Assembly: GCA_043747595.1 (NCBI GenBank)
Contig: JAYTOX010000082.1
Span: forward strand, 26,952-90,951
Length of the DNA: 64,000 nt
Reading direction: 5' to 3'
DNA from: JADKIH01 sp043747595
GTDB lineage: Bacteria; Bacteroidota; Bacteroidia; AKYH767-A; 2013-40CM-41-45
Shown: in pieces, positions 9,613 through 19,200 of the stretch
How positions within the stretch are numbered: position 1 is the stretch's first letter
Layout: each line of letters starts with the position of its first letter
Made by a program: the position numbers and the translations under genes
Notes under the pieces: generated by a model
What the model was told of the DNA's origin: nothing
The model's input: only the letters and a program-made list of their open reading frames with translations
Databases searched by the model: none

Positions 9613-10374
9613 TCAATGAAGATAGATATCAATAGCTTCACCCTGATTAAGTGATGCATTCGGGCTTGCAGCTGGTTCCTGCTTGTAAACGACAGCTCGT
9701 AACGAATCTTTTACACCTTTATCAAAATACATAGTTCCAATGTTCAAAGAAGAGCCTTTAATAACGAATAACGCCTCATCCATTGTTGACCCAATCAAAT
9801 CTGGTACGGGAACATCTACGCTGCCAAGGCCATCACCTAAAACCAAATCGATCTTAGAACCTTTAGGAAGAGTTGTTCCCGGTTTTATTCCACTGCCTTT
9901 AAATCGTTGTTCTAGCACGGCATTCTTTGCCAGATCAGGATGATAGATAAGTTGACCTACCAACAAACCGAACGATTGCAAAATAGCTTCAGCTTGGCGA
10001 TAAGAAACATCGATGAGATTTGGCATTTTTACATTCGGAGGATGGAGGGAGTTTACTGTTAAATAGATGGTGCGATTTTCTTTTACTTTACTGTTAGGAG
10101 CAGGGTCTTGTTCTAAAATAGTCCCCGGACTTTTTGTGAGATCAAAGAGTGAATCGATAATTTTATATTGAAGATGTTTGTCGGCTAGAAAAGTTTCCAT
10201 CTTGTTTATCTTCTGTCCACGCAAATCAGGAACAGAAATACTTTCTCCATGATGAGTAAAATTAGCGAGCCACGAAGAGAGACCAATAGAAATGAAAATC
10301 ACGATCGAGACGAAGATGATTAGGTTCATAAAAAATGCTTTGCTTTTAAAAAAGCTGATAAGTTTATTCGTCAT
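9613..10374 (-). CDS. Membrane-anchored triple-PASTA protein
   Basis: A 253-aa protein with a short cytoplasmic N-terminus, one transmembrane helix at about residues 14-36 and three PASTA modules outside (VPDLRGQ at about 48, MPNLIDVSYRQAE at about 121, VPDLIGSTMDEA at about 192). PASTA domains bind muropeptides or beta-lactam-like ligands in other proteins. Here there is no kinase or penicillin-binding domain attached. The gene starts 5 nt after the D-Ala-D-Ala ligase stop, so the two are probably co-transcribed, pointing to a role linked to peptidoglycan synthesis or sensing. Family assignment is firm; ligand and role are inferred. Confidence 0.88.
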   Translation of the reverse strand: MTNKLISFFKSKAFFMNLIIFVSIVIFISIGLSSWLANFTHHGESISVPDLRGQKINKMETFLADKHLQYKIIDSLFDLTKSPGTILEQDPAPNSKVKENRTIYLTVNSLHPPNVKMPNLIDVSYRQAEAILQSFGLLVGQLIYHPDLAKNAVLEQRFKGSGIKPGTTLPKGSKIDLVLGDGLGSVDVPVPDLIGSTMDEALFVIKGSSLNIGTMYFDKGVKDSLRAVVYKQEPAASPNASLNQGEAIDIYLH

Positions 10375-10379
10375 AATAA

Positions 10380-13085
10380 TTAATGGATAACGATCGTTCG
10401 TTTCTTTTTTTCTCTTCCGTATTCAAGAATTTTATCGATAAATTCATACGGTTTGTAACCGGCAATGGCAGACTGATGAAAGATACAAGTTGCAGGAGTC
10501 ATTCCCGGCAATGAATTTACTTCGATGAATATGACTTCCACTTTTCCATCTTTATAAATTCGTACGAAAGCATCTATACGTGCGTAGCCTTCGATGCGAA
10601 GAACTTCAGCAGCTTTTTTTAATTCGATTTTTACGATGTTCGAAATGCGTTGTCGTTCTTTTGGATCTTTTGCATAGCGAGCCGGAGTAATATTCTGTCC
10701 TTGACCGGCAAGAAATTTCTCTTCCAAAGAAAGCACATCACCTTCTGAGAGTGCTTCTGAAGCTTCAAAGACTTCAAGAATACAATCGCCGGCTTCATTC
10801 AATTTCATTAGCATGCCTCCGGTGATTTCCAGAAAATGTACGGCATCTTTTTTCTCAATCAATTCCTCGAGTAAAAACTGTTCTTTACGAGGGAACTCTT
10901 CTTTTAATTTTAAGTTGAGCACCGAAGCTGCTTCTGCCATCAATTCTTCGTGTTGACGAAAGATTAATGCAGCAAAGGCTCTTAGTTCCGATTCATTTTT
11001 TATTTTCTTTACCGCGCTTGAGCAACCGTCATCAACCGGTTTTGCTATGAATGGGAAATGATAGTTGCTAAGTATATTTGCAATGAATTTATTTTGGTCA
11101 TTGGAATAATCGGAAATTTTTACAAGCGAATGTTTAGCAACATGAAAACCATTCTTCAAAAGGATTTCATTTGTTTGGAATTTGTTGATAGTCGTTTTTG
11201 AAGATTCAATACCCGAGCCATTGTATGGAAGTCCAACGATCTCTAATTGTTTTTGAATTTCTCCATCTTCGCCCGGGCGACCATGCAAAGCAATAAACAC
11301 TTCATCGGCAATTTCAGCGAGTTGGTGATATGAAATATTTTTGGGAGATAAAACACTTTGCTCGTCGGTAAATTTTGATGTAATCTTAGAACATTTTTCC
11401 ATAATCTCTGTAATGATTCTATGGACACTAAAGTGTTCTGCTTTTTCTTTAATATCGTCGGCATTGTCTTTCAACATTAAATTGATTGGTATTTGATATA
11501 ATTGATGATTGTCATTTCCGCCGGTTAGAAAAACAGGGAAGGGCGAATATTTCGGTGACGATGAAAGTTTTTCATAGATATTTCTTCCACTTTCAATAGA
11601 GATATGACGTTCGGAAGAATAGCCGCCCATAATTACAGCAGCGCGAATTTTAGTTGATGATTCAGCTTTTAGTTCGGCGATAGAACGATCAAGATCTTTT
11701 AACATCGACTTTAGTTTTGATCGAGAACTCATGTCAATTGTTCGCTCCAAAAGAGAAGTACGAATAATATACGATAAGAATTGAGAAGGATTTAATCCAA
11801 TTTCAGCAGCTTGATGAAAGAAGAACGACGACGGCATCATTCCGGAGGTGGTGTTCGGATCGTTTAGAAATACGTTCCCTTCAGCAGTAATAAAGCCATC
11901 AATTCGTGCATAGACATTAAAGTGCAAAGCAGAAAATAATCGTTCGCACTCCGATCTTATTTTTTGGATGTCATCATACGGCAAATCAATTGGTGTAATT
12001 TTTCGTGATAAGCCCGGAAGGTATTTACTTCTATAATCGAATAATTCTTTTCCTTTTTTAATTTCAGTAGGAGGTAAGGCTACAGGAGAGAAATCGTCGT
12101 TACGAATTACGATACATGAAAATTCTTTTCCTTGAATAAAACCTTCAATCAATACTTCACTTTCAGAATCTAGACTTTCTAAATAAAGGTCATCGAAGCC
12201 AACTTTAAAAGCGTAATCTATTTTAGCAAGCAACACTTCCGGATGATGAACAGTCTCCGTTTTATTGTTTACTGTAAGATTTAAAGGAATGCCAATTCCA
12301 TCGCGAATGTCAGTGAGATTACGTATGAATTCTATTTTTTGTTTTTCATTGAGCGATTTCCAGTTTTCATTTTTCAACGTACGAACGAAGAATGCACTTT
12401 GAAGAGCTCGGGCAAAAAGAGATTCATCATCGTTGTTTAATATTGTAATACCGATAGATGATCCTTGATTTGCAGGTTTAATTACACAAGGGAAACCAAC
12501 AATTGCTTTCGTTTGTTGATAGAATGATTTTATTTTTTCATTCGAAAAATCGTTCTTTAAAATGGAAAAGAATTTTGGTCCATCGAAACCTGCAGCTTTC
12601 ATTAATTGCTTTTGAACAGCTTTATTGATTCCGATAGCAGAAGAAAGTACACCGGAGCCGGAATAAGGAATACCCAAATATTCAAACATTCCTTGAACTC
12701 GTCCATCTTCGCCAAAAGGACCATGAAGGCATAAAAAAGCAAAATCGATTACGTTGGATAAATCTTCCAGTTTAACTTTTTTACCGATGGAATTAATTAT
12801 ATTTTCTTCTTGAGCAGAAGAAAGATCGCCTAGACTTTCGGCATAAATTTGAAATTCATCGGCAGAGCTAGGAATAAAATCGACAGGAGGATAGAAATCG
12901 CGAATGCTGCCTTTGTAAATAAATTCCCATTTGAGCAGGATAAAATTGCCGAAGCTGTCAACGAAGAGCGGAATCGGTTCGAATATCGATTTGTTTAAAT
13001 TATCGTAAACTGTTCTGCCGCCGGCAAATGAAATTTCTCTTTCTCTCGAAAATCCACCGAAAACAATTCCCACCTTTAATTTCAT
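10380..13085 (-). CDS. ddl: Two-module D-alanine--D-alanine ligase
   Basis: ATP-grasp enzyme family that joins two D-Ala for peptidoglycan (EC 6.3.2.4). The 901-aa protein contains two complete Ddl-like modules in one frame. Module 1 (about 1-460) has GGFSREREISFAGG, LHGPFGEDGRVQG, YSGSGVLSSAIGINK, IKPANQGSS and NDPNTTSGM. Module 2 (about 479-890) has GGYSSERHISIESG, LHGRPGEDGEIQ, YNGSGIESSKTTINK, AKPVDDGCSSA and FIEVNSLPGMT. A normal Ddl is about 310-370 aa. The metal/substrate motif E-x-N is kept in module 2 but is D-P-N in module 1. A longer frame begins at 13124, but ATG 13085 gives the standard Ddl N-terminus (MKLKVGIVFGG) and the -7 box at 13103-13110 lies between the two. Followed closely by the PASTA gene. 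Confidence 0.88.
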   Translation of the reverse strand: MKLKVGIVFGGFSREREISFAGGRTVYDNLNKSIFEPIPLFVDSFGNFILLKWEFIYKGSIRDFYPPVDFIPSSADEFQIYAESLGDLSSAQEENIINSIGKKVKLEDLSNVIDFAFLCLHGPFGEDGRVQGMFEYLGIPYSGSGVLSSAIGINKAVQKQLMKAAGFDGPKFFSILKNDFSNEKIKSFYQQTKAIVGFPCVIKPANQGSSIGITILNNDDESLFARALQSAFFVRTLKNENWKSLNEKQKIEFIRNLTDIRDGIGIPLNLTVNNKTETVHHPEVLLAKIDYAFKVGFDDLYLESLDSESEVLIEGFIQGKEFSCIVIRNDDFSPVALPPTEIKKGKELFDYRSKYLPGLSRKITPIDLPYDDIQKIRSECERLFSALHFNVYARIDGFITAEGNVFLNDPNTTSGMMPSSFFFHQAAEIGLNPSQFLSYIIRTSLLERTIDMSSRSKLKSMLKDLDRSIAELKAESSTKIRAAVIMGGYSSERHISIESGRNIYEKLSSSPKYSPFPVFLTGGNDNHQLYQIPINLMLKDNADDIKEKAEHFSVHRIITEIMEKCSKITSKFTDEQSVLSPKNISYHQLAEIADEVFIALHGRPGEDGEIQKQLEIVGLPYNGSGIESSKTTINKFQTNEILLKNGFHVAKHSLVKISDYSNDQNKFIANILSNYHFPFIAKPVDDGCSSAVKKIKNESELRAFAALIFRQHEELMAEAASVLNLKLKEEFPRKEQFLLEELIEKKDAVHFLEITGGMLMKLNEAGDCILEVFEASEALSEGDVLSLEEKFLAGQGQNITPARYAKDPKERQRISNIVKIELKKAAEVLRIEGYARIDAFVRIYKDGKVEVIFIEVNSLPGMTPATCIFHQSAIAGYKPYEFIDKILEYGREKKKRTIVIH

Positions 13086-13102
13086 ACGAAGATCTCTTTT
13101 CA

Positions 13103-13110
13103 CAAAAATA
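13103..13110 (-). promoter_or_regulatory. -7 box (TATTTTTG) of ddl
   Basis: Perfect minus-strand TAnnTTTG box about 18 nt before ATG 13085, lying inside the alternative longer frame. No -33 TTG at the usual spacing. It supports the downstream start. Confidence 0.45.
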
Positions 13111-13175
13111 GCGATTTCCTCCAAGCTAAAAGGCCTGAGGAAATCGACTTTTCAAAGATTGTTGTTCACAAGTGA

Positions 13176-15296
13176 TTATTTCACATTCATGCCTAAATTG
13201 TAGAGCAGGAACGAGTAAATATCCGTTTGCTCCTCAATTTGTTTTGCTACAGGTTTGCTCGATCCCAACACAGTAGTTGATGCGTGACCAGAATTAACAT
13301 CAACACGTATCATAACAGGGTTTGGGCCTTTATATTTTTCCTGAAGCGTGGAGATAAATTTGAACGAATGTGCAGGAACAACACGATCGTCATGATCGCC
13401 TGTAATGACCAATGTAGCAGGGTAATTAATGTTTTCTTTGATGTTATGCAAGGGACTATACGAAAGCAAATTTCTAAAATTTGGTTCGTCTTCACTCGAT
13501 CCATAATCGCCTTTCCATGCCCAGCCAATTGTGAACTTATGGTACCGTAGCATATCAAGTACTCCAACCATGGGTAGCGCTACTTTAAAAAGATCGGGGC
13601 GCTGAGTCATTACAGCACCAACAAGTAGTCCGCCGTTTGAGCGACCGCTTAAAGCTAGTTTGGACGGGTTAGTGTATTTTTCTTTGATTAAGTATTCAGC
13701 AGCAGCAATGCAATCACTGAAAACATTTTGCTTTTGCAAAAGTGTTCCCGCATGATGCCACTCTTCGCCAAATTCACCGCCGCCTCTTAAATTTGGTTCG
13801 GCAAAAACACCGCCATTCTCAAGAAAGAGCATTCGTTCAATTTTAAATTGCGGATTCATTGAGATATTAAATCCACCATAGCCAAAGATCAATGTTGGAT
13901 TATTTCCATCTAATACTAATCCTTTTTTATGAACGATAAACATCGGAACTTTTGTACTGTCTTTACTGGTAAAGAAAACTTGCTTGGTTTCATAGTCACT
14001 CGAATTAAAATCGATAGTGGGTTTAAAGAAAATACTCTGTTGTTTTGTAGTTAAATTAAATTGAAAAATAGTTGAAGGTGCTGTAAAAGTATTGAGTGAA
14101 TAGAAAATGTTTTCATCTTTTGTGCTTGCCGATAACTGATCTACAGTTCCCAAAGTTGCCAGTGGAATATCGTAAAGAAAAGTTCCTGCTTTTGAATATA
14201 TTTTCAAAATGTTTGTAGCATTGTGCATGTATTTAGCAATGATAAATGTTTTGCCAATAGTAACTTCTTGAAGAACATCAGAAGTCTGAGGAAGGATGTC
14301 TTTGAAAGCTTGTGATGGATTTTCGGTGTCAATTTGTACCAGTCGGTATCGTGGAGCATTGTCGTTCGTTAATACTAAAAATTTATTGCCATCATTATCG
14401 ATTACGTTGAAGTCTTTATCGAAAGTAGAGACCAAAGTAACGAAAGAGGAAGTTGGCTGATTCAGATTTTTCACGATCAGATTATTGCCACTCGTACCTT
14501 CAGATCCTGAAATGATCAGCCTTTTTCCATCGTCGGTAGTACCGGCAGAAAAATTTCTTTGAGGATGTTCTTTGTCTTCAAAAACTAAAACGTCGGAGTT
14601 TTGTGGAGTTCCGGCAAGGTGATAATAGATTTTCTGATATTCATTTTGACCTTTCAGTAAATTCTTTTCATCGGGAGCGTCATATCTGGAATAATAAAAT
14701 CCTCCATCTTTCCAGGCAATGCCGGAAAATTTTACCCATTCAATTTTATCTTTTAGTAGACCACCATCAATTGTATTTTTGATATTAATTTCTTCCCAAT
14801 CGCTTCCGGCTTTCGAAAAAGCATAGGCTAAATATTTGCCATCATGAGAAACAGAAATTTCACCGACATTAATAGTTCCATCGCTCGACATTTGGTTCGG
14901 GTCCAGAAATACTTCTTGAGTAGAACTTACACTATTACGCATAATGTTCAAGACAAACTGATTTTGCAGGCCATTATTAGTGTGTACGAAATAATTTTTT
15001 CCGGCTTTAAAAGGGGTGGAGGACTTAGAGAAATTCCAAAGCTCGGTAAGTCTTTTCTTCAACGCAGGTCTGAAAGGAATGGATGACAAATAATTTTCAG
15101 TCACTTTATTTTCCTCTTGAACCCAAGCCGCCGTTTCAGAACTACGGTCATCTTCGAGCCAGCGATAAGGGTCTTTAATTTCAGTGCCGAAGTAATTATC
15201 CGTTTGGTCTACTTTTTTAATCGAAGGGTAAATAAACTGTGCAGAAGAAATTAGCGAAATGCAGAAGAGTACAATTAGGAGGCTTGTTTGTTTCAT
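13176..15296 (-). CDS. Secreted prolyl oligopeptidase (S9A)
   Basis: Serine peptidase cutting short peptides after proline (EC 3.4.21.26 family). The 706-aa protein has a signal peptide (ISLISSAQ, cleavage near 19-20), so it acts in the periplasm or outside. The family start DPYRWLEDD is at about 42-50, followed by the beta-propeller and then the alpha/beta-hydrolase domain. The triad is visible: Ser in GRSNGG (about 551), Asp in GDHDDRVVP (about 633) and His in SGHAS (about 673). Length matches the family (about 700). It is separated from ddl by about 90 nt and from the next upstream feature by a long spacer, so it is likely transcribed alone. Confident on family; natural substrate unknown. 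Confidence 0.93.
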   Translation of the reverse strand: MKQTSLLIVLFCISLISSAQFIYPSIKKVDQTDNYFGTEIKDPYRWLEDDRSSETAAWVQEENKVTENYLSSIPFRPALKKRLTELWNFSKSSTPFKAGKNYFVHTNNGLQNQFVLNIMRNSVSSTQEVFLDPNQMSSDGTINVGEISVSHDGKYLAYAFSKAGSDWEEINIKNTIDGGLLKDKIEWVKFSGIAWKDGGFYYSRYDAPDEKNLLKGQNEYQKIYYHLAGTPQNSDVLVFEDKEHPQRNFSAGTTDDGKRLIISGSEGTSGNNLIVKNLNQPTSSFVTLVSTFDKDFNVIDNDGNKFLVLTNDNAPRYRLVQIDTENPSQAFKDILPQTSDVLQEVTIGKTFIIAKYMHNATNILKIYSKAGTFLYDIPLATLGTVDQLSASTKDENIFYSLNTFTAPSTIFQFNLTTKQQSIFFKPTIDFNSSDYETKQVFFTSKDSTKVPMFIVHKKGLVLDGNNPTLIFGYGGFNISMNPQFKIERMLFLENGGVFAEPNLRGGGEFGEEWHHAGTLLQKQNVFSDCIAAAEYLIKEKYTNPSKLALSGRSNGGLLVGAVMTQRPDLFKVALPMVGVLDMLRYHKFTIGWAWKGDYGSSEDEPNFRNLLSYSPLHNIKENINYPATLVITGDHDDRVVPAHSFKFISTLQEKYKGPNPVMIRVDVNSGHASTTVLGSSKPVAKQIEEQTDIYSFLLYNLGMNVK

Positions 15297-15580
15297 AGTT
15301 GGTTTTGAAATGGAGAGCGAATCTAAAGTTTATCTGCTAGATTAAAAATTACAAGCAACTAGTTAAGTAGTTGATTGTCAATTATGCAACAGAATTTAAC
15401 GATTCGATAGTTTAGATTGATGTTTAATTTAACCTAAGGATTGAAGCTATTGGCAATCGGAAAACAGTCATTCGCATAAATCCGTTTAATCAGTGAAGAA
15501 ATGAAAATAACTTAGCGCGCTCAAATCGTTCTTTACTAAAAAGTATTTCAAAAATATATTCTTTATAGGATAATTGCAGG

Positions 15581-15767
15581 ATTCATATCGGTATCCCCTC
15601 AAAAATTACCGATGAATGAAATTCGAGTAGCGGTCGAGATTAGACAATTCGTGTTAGTCTGATTTTTTATAAACGACCGTTACTAAATCCCTGCCATTAG
15701 ACGAATAAAATTTTGTTTAGGTGAATAGTCAATACGACGCTACAGTTTCCCGCTGTAGCGTTTTTTT
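15581..15767 (+). ncRNA. Candidate structured non-coding RNA ending in an intrinsic terminator
   Basis: There is no credible ORF from 15297 to 16014. Within it three strong stems follow each other on the plus strand. The first, 15581-15617, pairs ATTCAT with ATGAAT and CGGTA with TACCG around a 2-nt bulge and a 13-nt loop. The second, 15626-15684, has an 11-bp outer stem (AGTAGCGGTCG / CGACCGTTACT, one G-U) that encloses a 9-bp inner hairpin (15637-15645 with 15657-15665). The third is the terminator at 15737-15767. The U-tract is on the plus strand only, which fixes the orientation. I do not recognise 6S, SRP, RNase P or tmRNA motifs. No good TAnnTTTG box was found just upstream, so the 5' end is uncertain. 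Confidence 0.5.
15737..15767 (+). terminator. Rho-independent terminator
   Basis: A 9-bp perfect stem ACGCTACAG / CTGTAGCGT with a 7-nt loop is followed by seven T on the plus strand. No plus-strand protein gene precedes it within 9 kb, so it most likely ends the candidate RNA at 15581. Confidence 0.85.
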
Positions 15768-15964
15768 ATGCATATCAATTAGATACGATTTTGATTTTTT
15801 GCAAACCAAACGTATCGTTCGATCGTATATAAGTTCAAAATATGGAATTTGATTTCTCACGAGAAGAGGATTAATAAGAAAAATAGTTAGTTGAAAAGCC
15901 TTACTGCACTTGCTTTTTGACGCGCTACATTCACCCATCAAAGCAATCGAATGACCAATAAATA

Positions 15965-15995
15965 TTGAGATACGATGAGTACGAACGTATCTTTG
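15965..15995 (+). promoter_or_regulatory. Promoter with embedded inverted repeat
   Basis: TTG (15965-15967), a 20-bp spacer and TATCTTTG (15988-15995) match the Bacteroidota consensus exactly. The spacer and -7 box contain AGATACG (15968-15974) and CGTATCT (15986-15992), a perfect 7-bp inverted repeat with an 11-nt gap. AGATACGAT recurs at 15781-15789. The arrangement looks like an operator covering the promoter of the 62-codon gene at 16015. Confidence 0.7.
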
Positions 15996-16014
15996 ATTCA
16001 TCAATAATTCAATT

Positions 16015-16203
16015 ATGCAAAACAAGAAATATTACAGTTACGGTTTTCAACCCAAAGACGAAAAACAGTTGAGTATCTTTGAAGACTTTAAAAAATTAAG
16101 AGCGGTTTTCGGAACACCACATCGTTTCGCTTATTTACGATCGCTCGTTAGAACGCGACCACATGTACGATCGGTATATCCTCCGGGATGGAAATTTAAC
16201 TGA
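16015..16203 (+). CDS. Small hypothetical protein (62 aa)
   Basis: The family is not recognised. The protein is hydrophilic and basic toward the C-terminus (YLRSLVRTRPHVRSVYPPGW), with no signal peptide or membrane segment, so it is probably cytoplasmic or nucleic-acid binding (inference only). Support for a real gene: a consensus promoter at 15965-15995 places the start of transcription about 15 nt before the ATG, amino-acid usage is protein-like, and a strong hairpin follows 20 nt after the stop. It lies alone in a spacer between the candidate RNA and the PKD adhesin. An alternative is a leader or remnant of a larger gene. Confidence 0.55.
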   Translation: MQNKKYYSYGFQPKDEKQLSIFEDFKKLRAVFGTPHRFAYLRSLVRTRPHVRSVYPPGWKFN

Positions 16204-16223
16204 GCACGACGGGTGGAAAAGAA

Positions 16224-16250
16224 GAACTCCCGGACGCACTCCGGGAGTTC
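16224..16250 (-). terminator. Terminator of the PKD adhesin gene
   Basis: An 11-bp perfect stem GAACTCCCGGA / TCCGGGAGTTC with a 5-nt loop. Read on the minus strand it is followed by TTCTTTTCC and lies 36 nt after the adhesin stop. The plus-strand flank is not T-rich, although the stem could also slow transcripts of the 62-aa gene. Confidence 0.8.
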
Positions 16251-16285
16251 AGAAACACACCATGAAAAAACCAAACACACTATTT

Positions 16286-19200
16286 TTAATAAACGATACT
16301 TACATGGCCAACCCATTCTGAGTGTTTGCCATCAATACCATCACCAACTATTTTGTAGACATACGTATCTTCTTGACATTTTTTTCCTTCATAGTACCCA
16401 TCCCAAGAGCCTTCTAATGCGCTCCACGTTTTTAAGAGTAATCCCCATCTGTCAAATACCCAAACCTGAATATTATTCATATTTGTTTGATAAGGTTTAA
16501 ACACATCGTTTTTACCATCACCATTTGGTGTAAAGCAATTAGGAACAAATAAAGTAGACGTAGGACGCACTTCAATCGATTTTAAGATTGTGTCTTTACA
16601 ACCAAAAGCATTTGTAGTTATCAATTGTGCAGTGTAGAATCCTGTATCGCTAAAAGTGTGCGTAGGATTTAATTCTGATGAAGATCCTGTTCCATCGCCA
16701 AACGTCCATTGGTATGCTGTATAATTTGTCGACTCATTTTGAAAATGGATTGTTGGATAAAGTATATCGGCTATTGTAACATCAGTAGAGAAATTGGCAG
16801 TTGGACTCGGATAAACTTTGATAACATTTTGTCCGGTATAACTTGCATAACATCCTTTATCAGAAACAACAGTTAAATTAACATCGTAATTTCCTTTTGT
16901 AGAAAAAGTGTGAGCCGGATTTTGTTGAGTCGAAATTTCTCCATCACCAAACGACCATAACCAGCCTACTACAGAACCTTCAGATACCGAAGAAGAAGCA
17001 GTGAAACTAGAAGTAATTGGTCCGCAGCCTTGAGCACCTGCAGCAAAAATAGCAACGGGATTCGGATTTACTTTTGCAACAATCGTTTTAGTTTCAACAC
17101 AACCATGATTGGTTGTAGCCACTAAATTGACATTGTAATTTCCATATTGACCGAATGTATGCGTTGGATTTGATTGCGACGAAGTACTTTGATCGCCAAA
17201 GTTCCATGAATAAGAAACAATTTGATTTCCCATACCAACAAACGATTGATTAATAAATTGCGAAGCTGCATTCTGACAAACTTCTGTTACCGCAAAATTT
17301 GGTTGTGGGTTTGGATAAACATCTACACGCGCCAATTCAGTTGCCGAACAATTGTATTGGTCAATAGCAACAAGAGTTACATTATAAGTTCCGGAATTTG
17401 GAAAAGTATAATTGAATGAAGAGTCATTCGTGTTGAATCCATTTCCAAGATCCCAGCTATAATTTACCTGACCACCGCCGGTTGATGCGTTTGCAAATTG
17501 AACAGGACTGCCTTCACAAGCAGAAGTTACATGAATAGCCGCCGATGGTTTTGCATATATACTCACCGAGTCGATGTATCGGTCGAAACATCCATAGATA
17601 GATGTTGTTGTTAAAGTAACTTGGTAGTTATCTGCAAGGATATAATTGTGAGCTGGACTTCCTTCAACAGAACTCGAGTTGTCGCCAAAATCCCATATCC
17701 AGCCAACAATGTTTCCGTCTTGAGAATAAGATTGATCGATGAATTGAGTAGAAACTCCTTGACAAACATCATTGCCAATGAAACGAGCAACGGGAGGATT
17801 GTATACTTTTAAATTATGAGAGATTTGTCCACTGCAACCATTTGATGTGGTTACAGCAAGATTAATATTATAATTTCCGGCAGCTATAAAATTATGAACA
17901 GGATTTAAACTGCCGTTTGTAGTACCATCGGCCATCGACCATTGACTAGTAAAAGGAATTCCGCCTTCAACAGTTGTTTGATTAATGAATTGATTATTGG
18001 TTCCCAAACAAACGTTGGCTACACTAAAAGCAGGAGCGGGATTCGGATAAATATTTACTACACCATTTGCTATAACCGAACATCCGTTTGAATTAGTACC
18101 AATCAATTGAGTTTGGAAGCTCCCAGGCTTTGAATAAGTATGCGTAGGTTGAAATACATTAGAACTTGTTCCATCACCCAAAGTCCACGACCAAATCATT
18201 GCAGTATTTAAAGGCGAAGTATTTAGGAAATCTACGTCGGCACCTAAGCATACATTTTGAGTTGCAAAACTAACAACGGGTAATGCAAAAGAAGTTGTGT
18301 TTCCAACTGCTGTATCGCGGCAACCCTGATCTGAAGTTGCAATCAAAGTAACCTGAAAATTACCGGCAGTAGCGTAAGCATGATTCGGTTGAGTTGCAAC
18401 ACCTGTTGAGTTGTCGCCGAAATTCCAATAATAATTATGTATTGAACCGGAACTAATCGTAGAGGTGTTGTTCAGTACAACATTTGCATTCATACAAGCA
18501 CCCGTAGTAGTAAAGGAAGCTGTAGGAATTGGATATGCCACTACTGACTGTTGAGTGCTTGCTGTACATCCTAGATTTGAAGTAGCAGTTAATGTTACAG
18601 TATAATTTCCGGCAGTAGTATATATTAGCGATGGATTATTAACTGATGAAGTTGTTAGATTACCAAGATTCCATTGATAAGAAATAATATTTCCAAAAGC
18701 TGAATGAGAGGTGTTTTGGAAATTGAAAGCTGATTCGGCACAATTATTTTGTACAGTAAAAGATGCAATCGGCAATCCTTTCACATTTACTTTTTTGATA
18801 ATTGTATCAGAACAGTTATTGTCGGAATTTACAATTAATGTTACTGTAAACAACCCTTGCGTAGCATACAAATGATTAGCAATAGAACCGACAGCATTAT
18901 TTCCATCGCCAAAATTCCAAACGAATGAATTTATTGATCCTGATGAAACAGATGAATTGTTAGCAAATGAAACTGTTTGTCCAAAACAAACATCGGCTGT
19001 AGTAAATGCAGCAGTAGGCTTCGGATTAACAATCACATTTTTCGTGATGCTCATTGAACATCCGGAAGCCGAAGTTGCATTAAGTGTTACCGCATACGTT
19101 CCTGCACTTGCATAATAATGATTTGGCTGTGTGCTAGTGGATGAGGTATTATCTCCAAACGTCCAATTGAAATTTGAAATACTGCCTGCCGAAATAGTAC

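Noticed and set aside
10380..13085. Two ddl genes fused by a sequencing error
   Set aside because: The two modules are in the same frame with a linker of normal composition, no stop or start between them, and no frameshift signature, so a true fusion is simpler.
15581..15767. 6S, SRP, RNase P or tmRNA identity for the folded RNA
   Set aside because: None of their conserved sequence blocks could be found by eye; left as an unassigned RNA.
15729..16025. 98-codon minus-strand ORF as a gene
   Set aside because: It overlaps the strong plus-strand terminator (15737-15767) and the promoter of the 62-aa gene, and has an unlikely composition.
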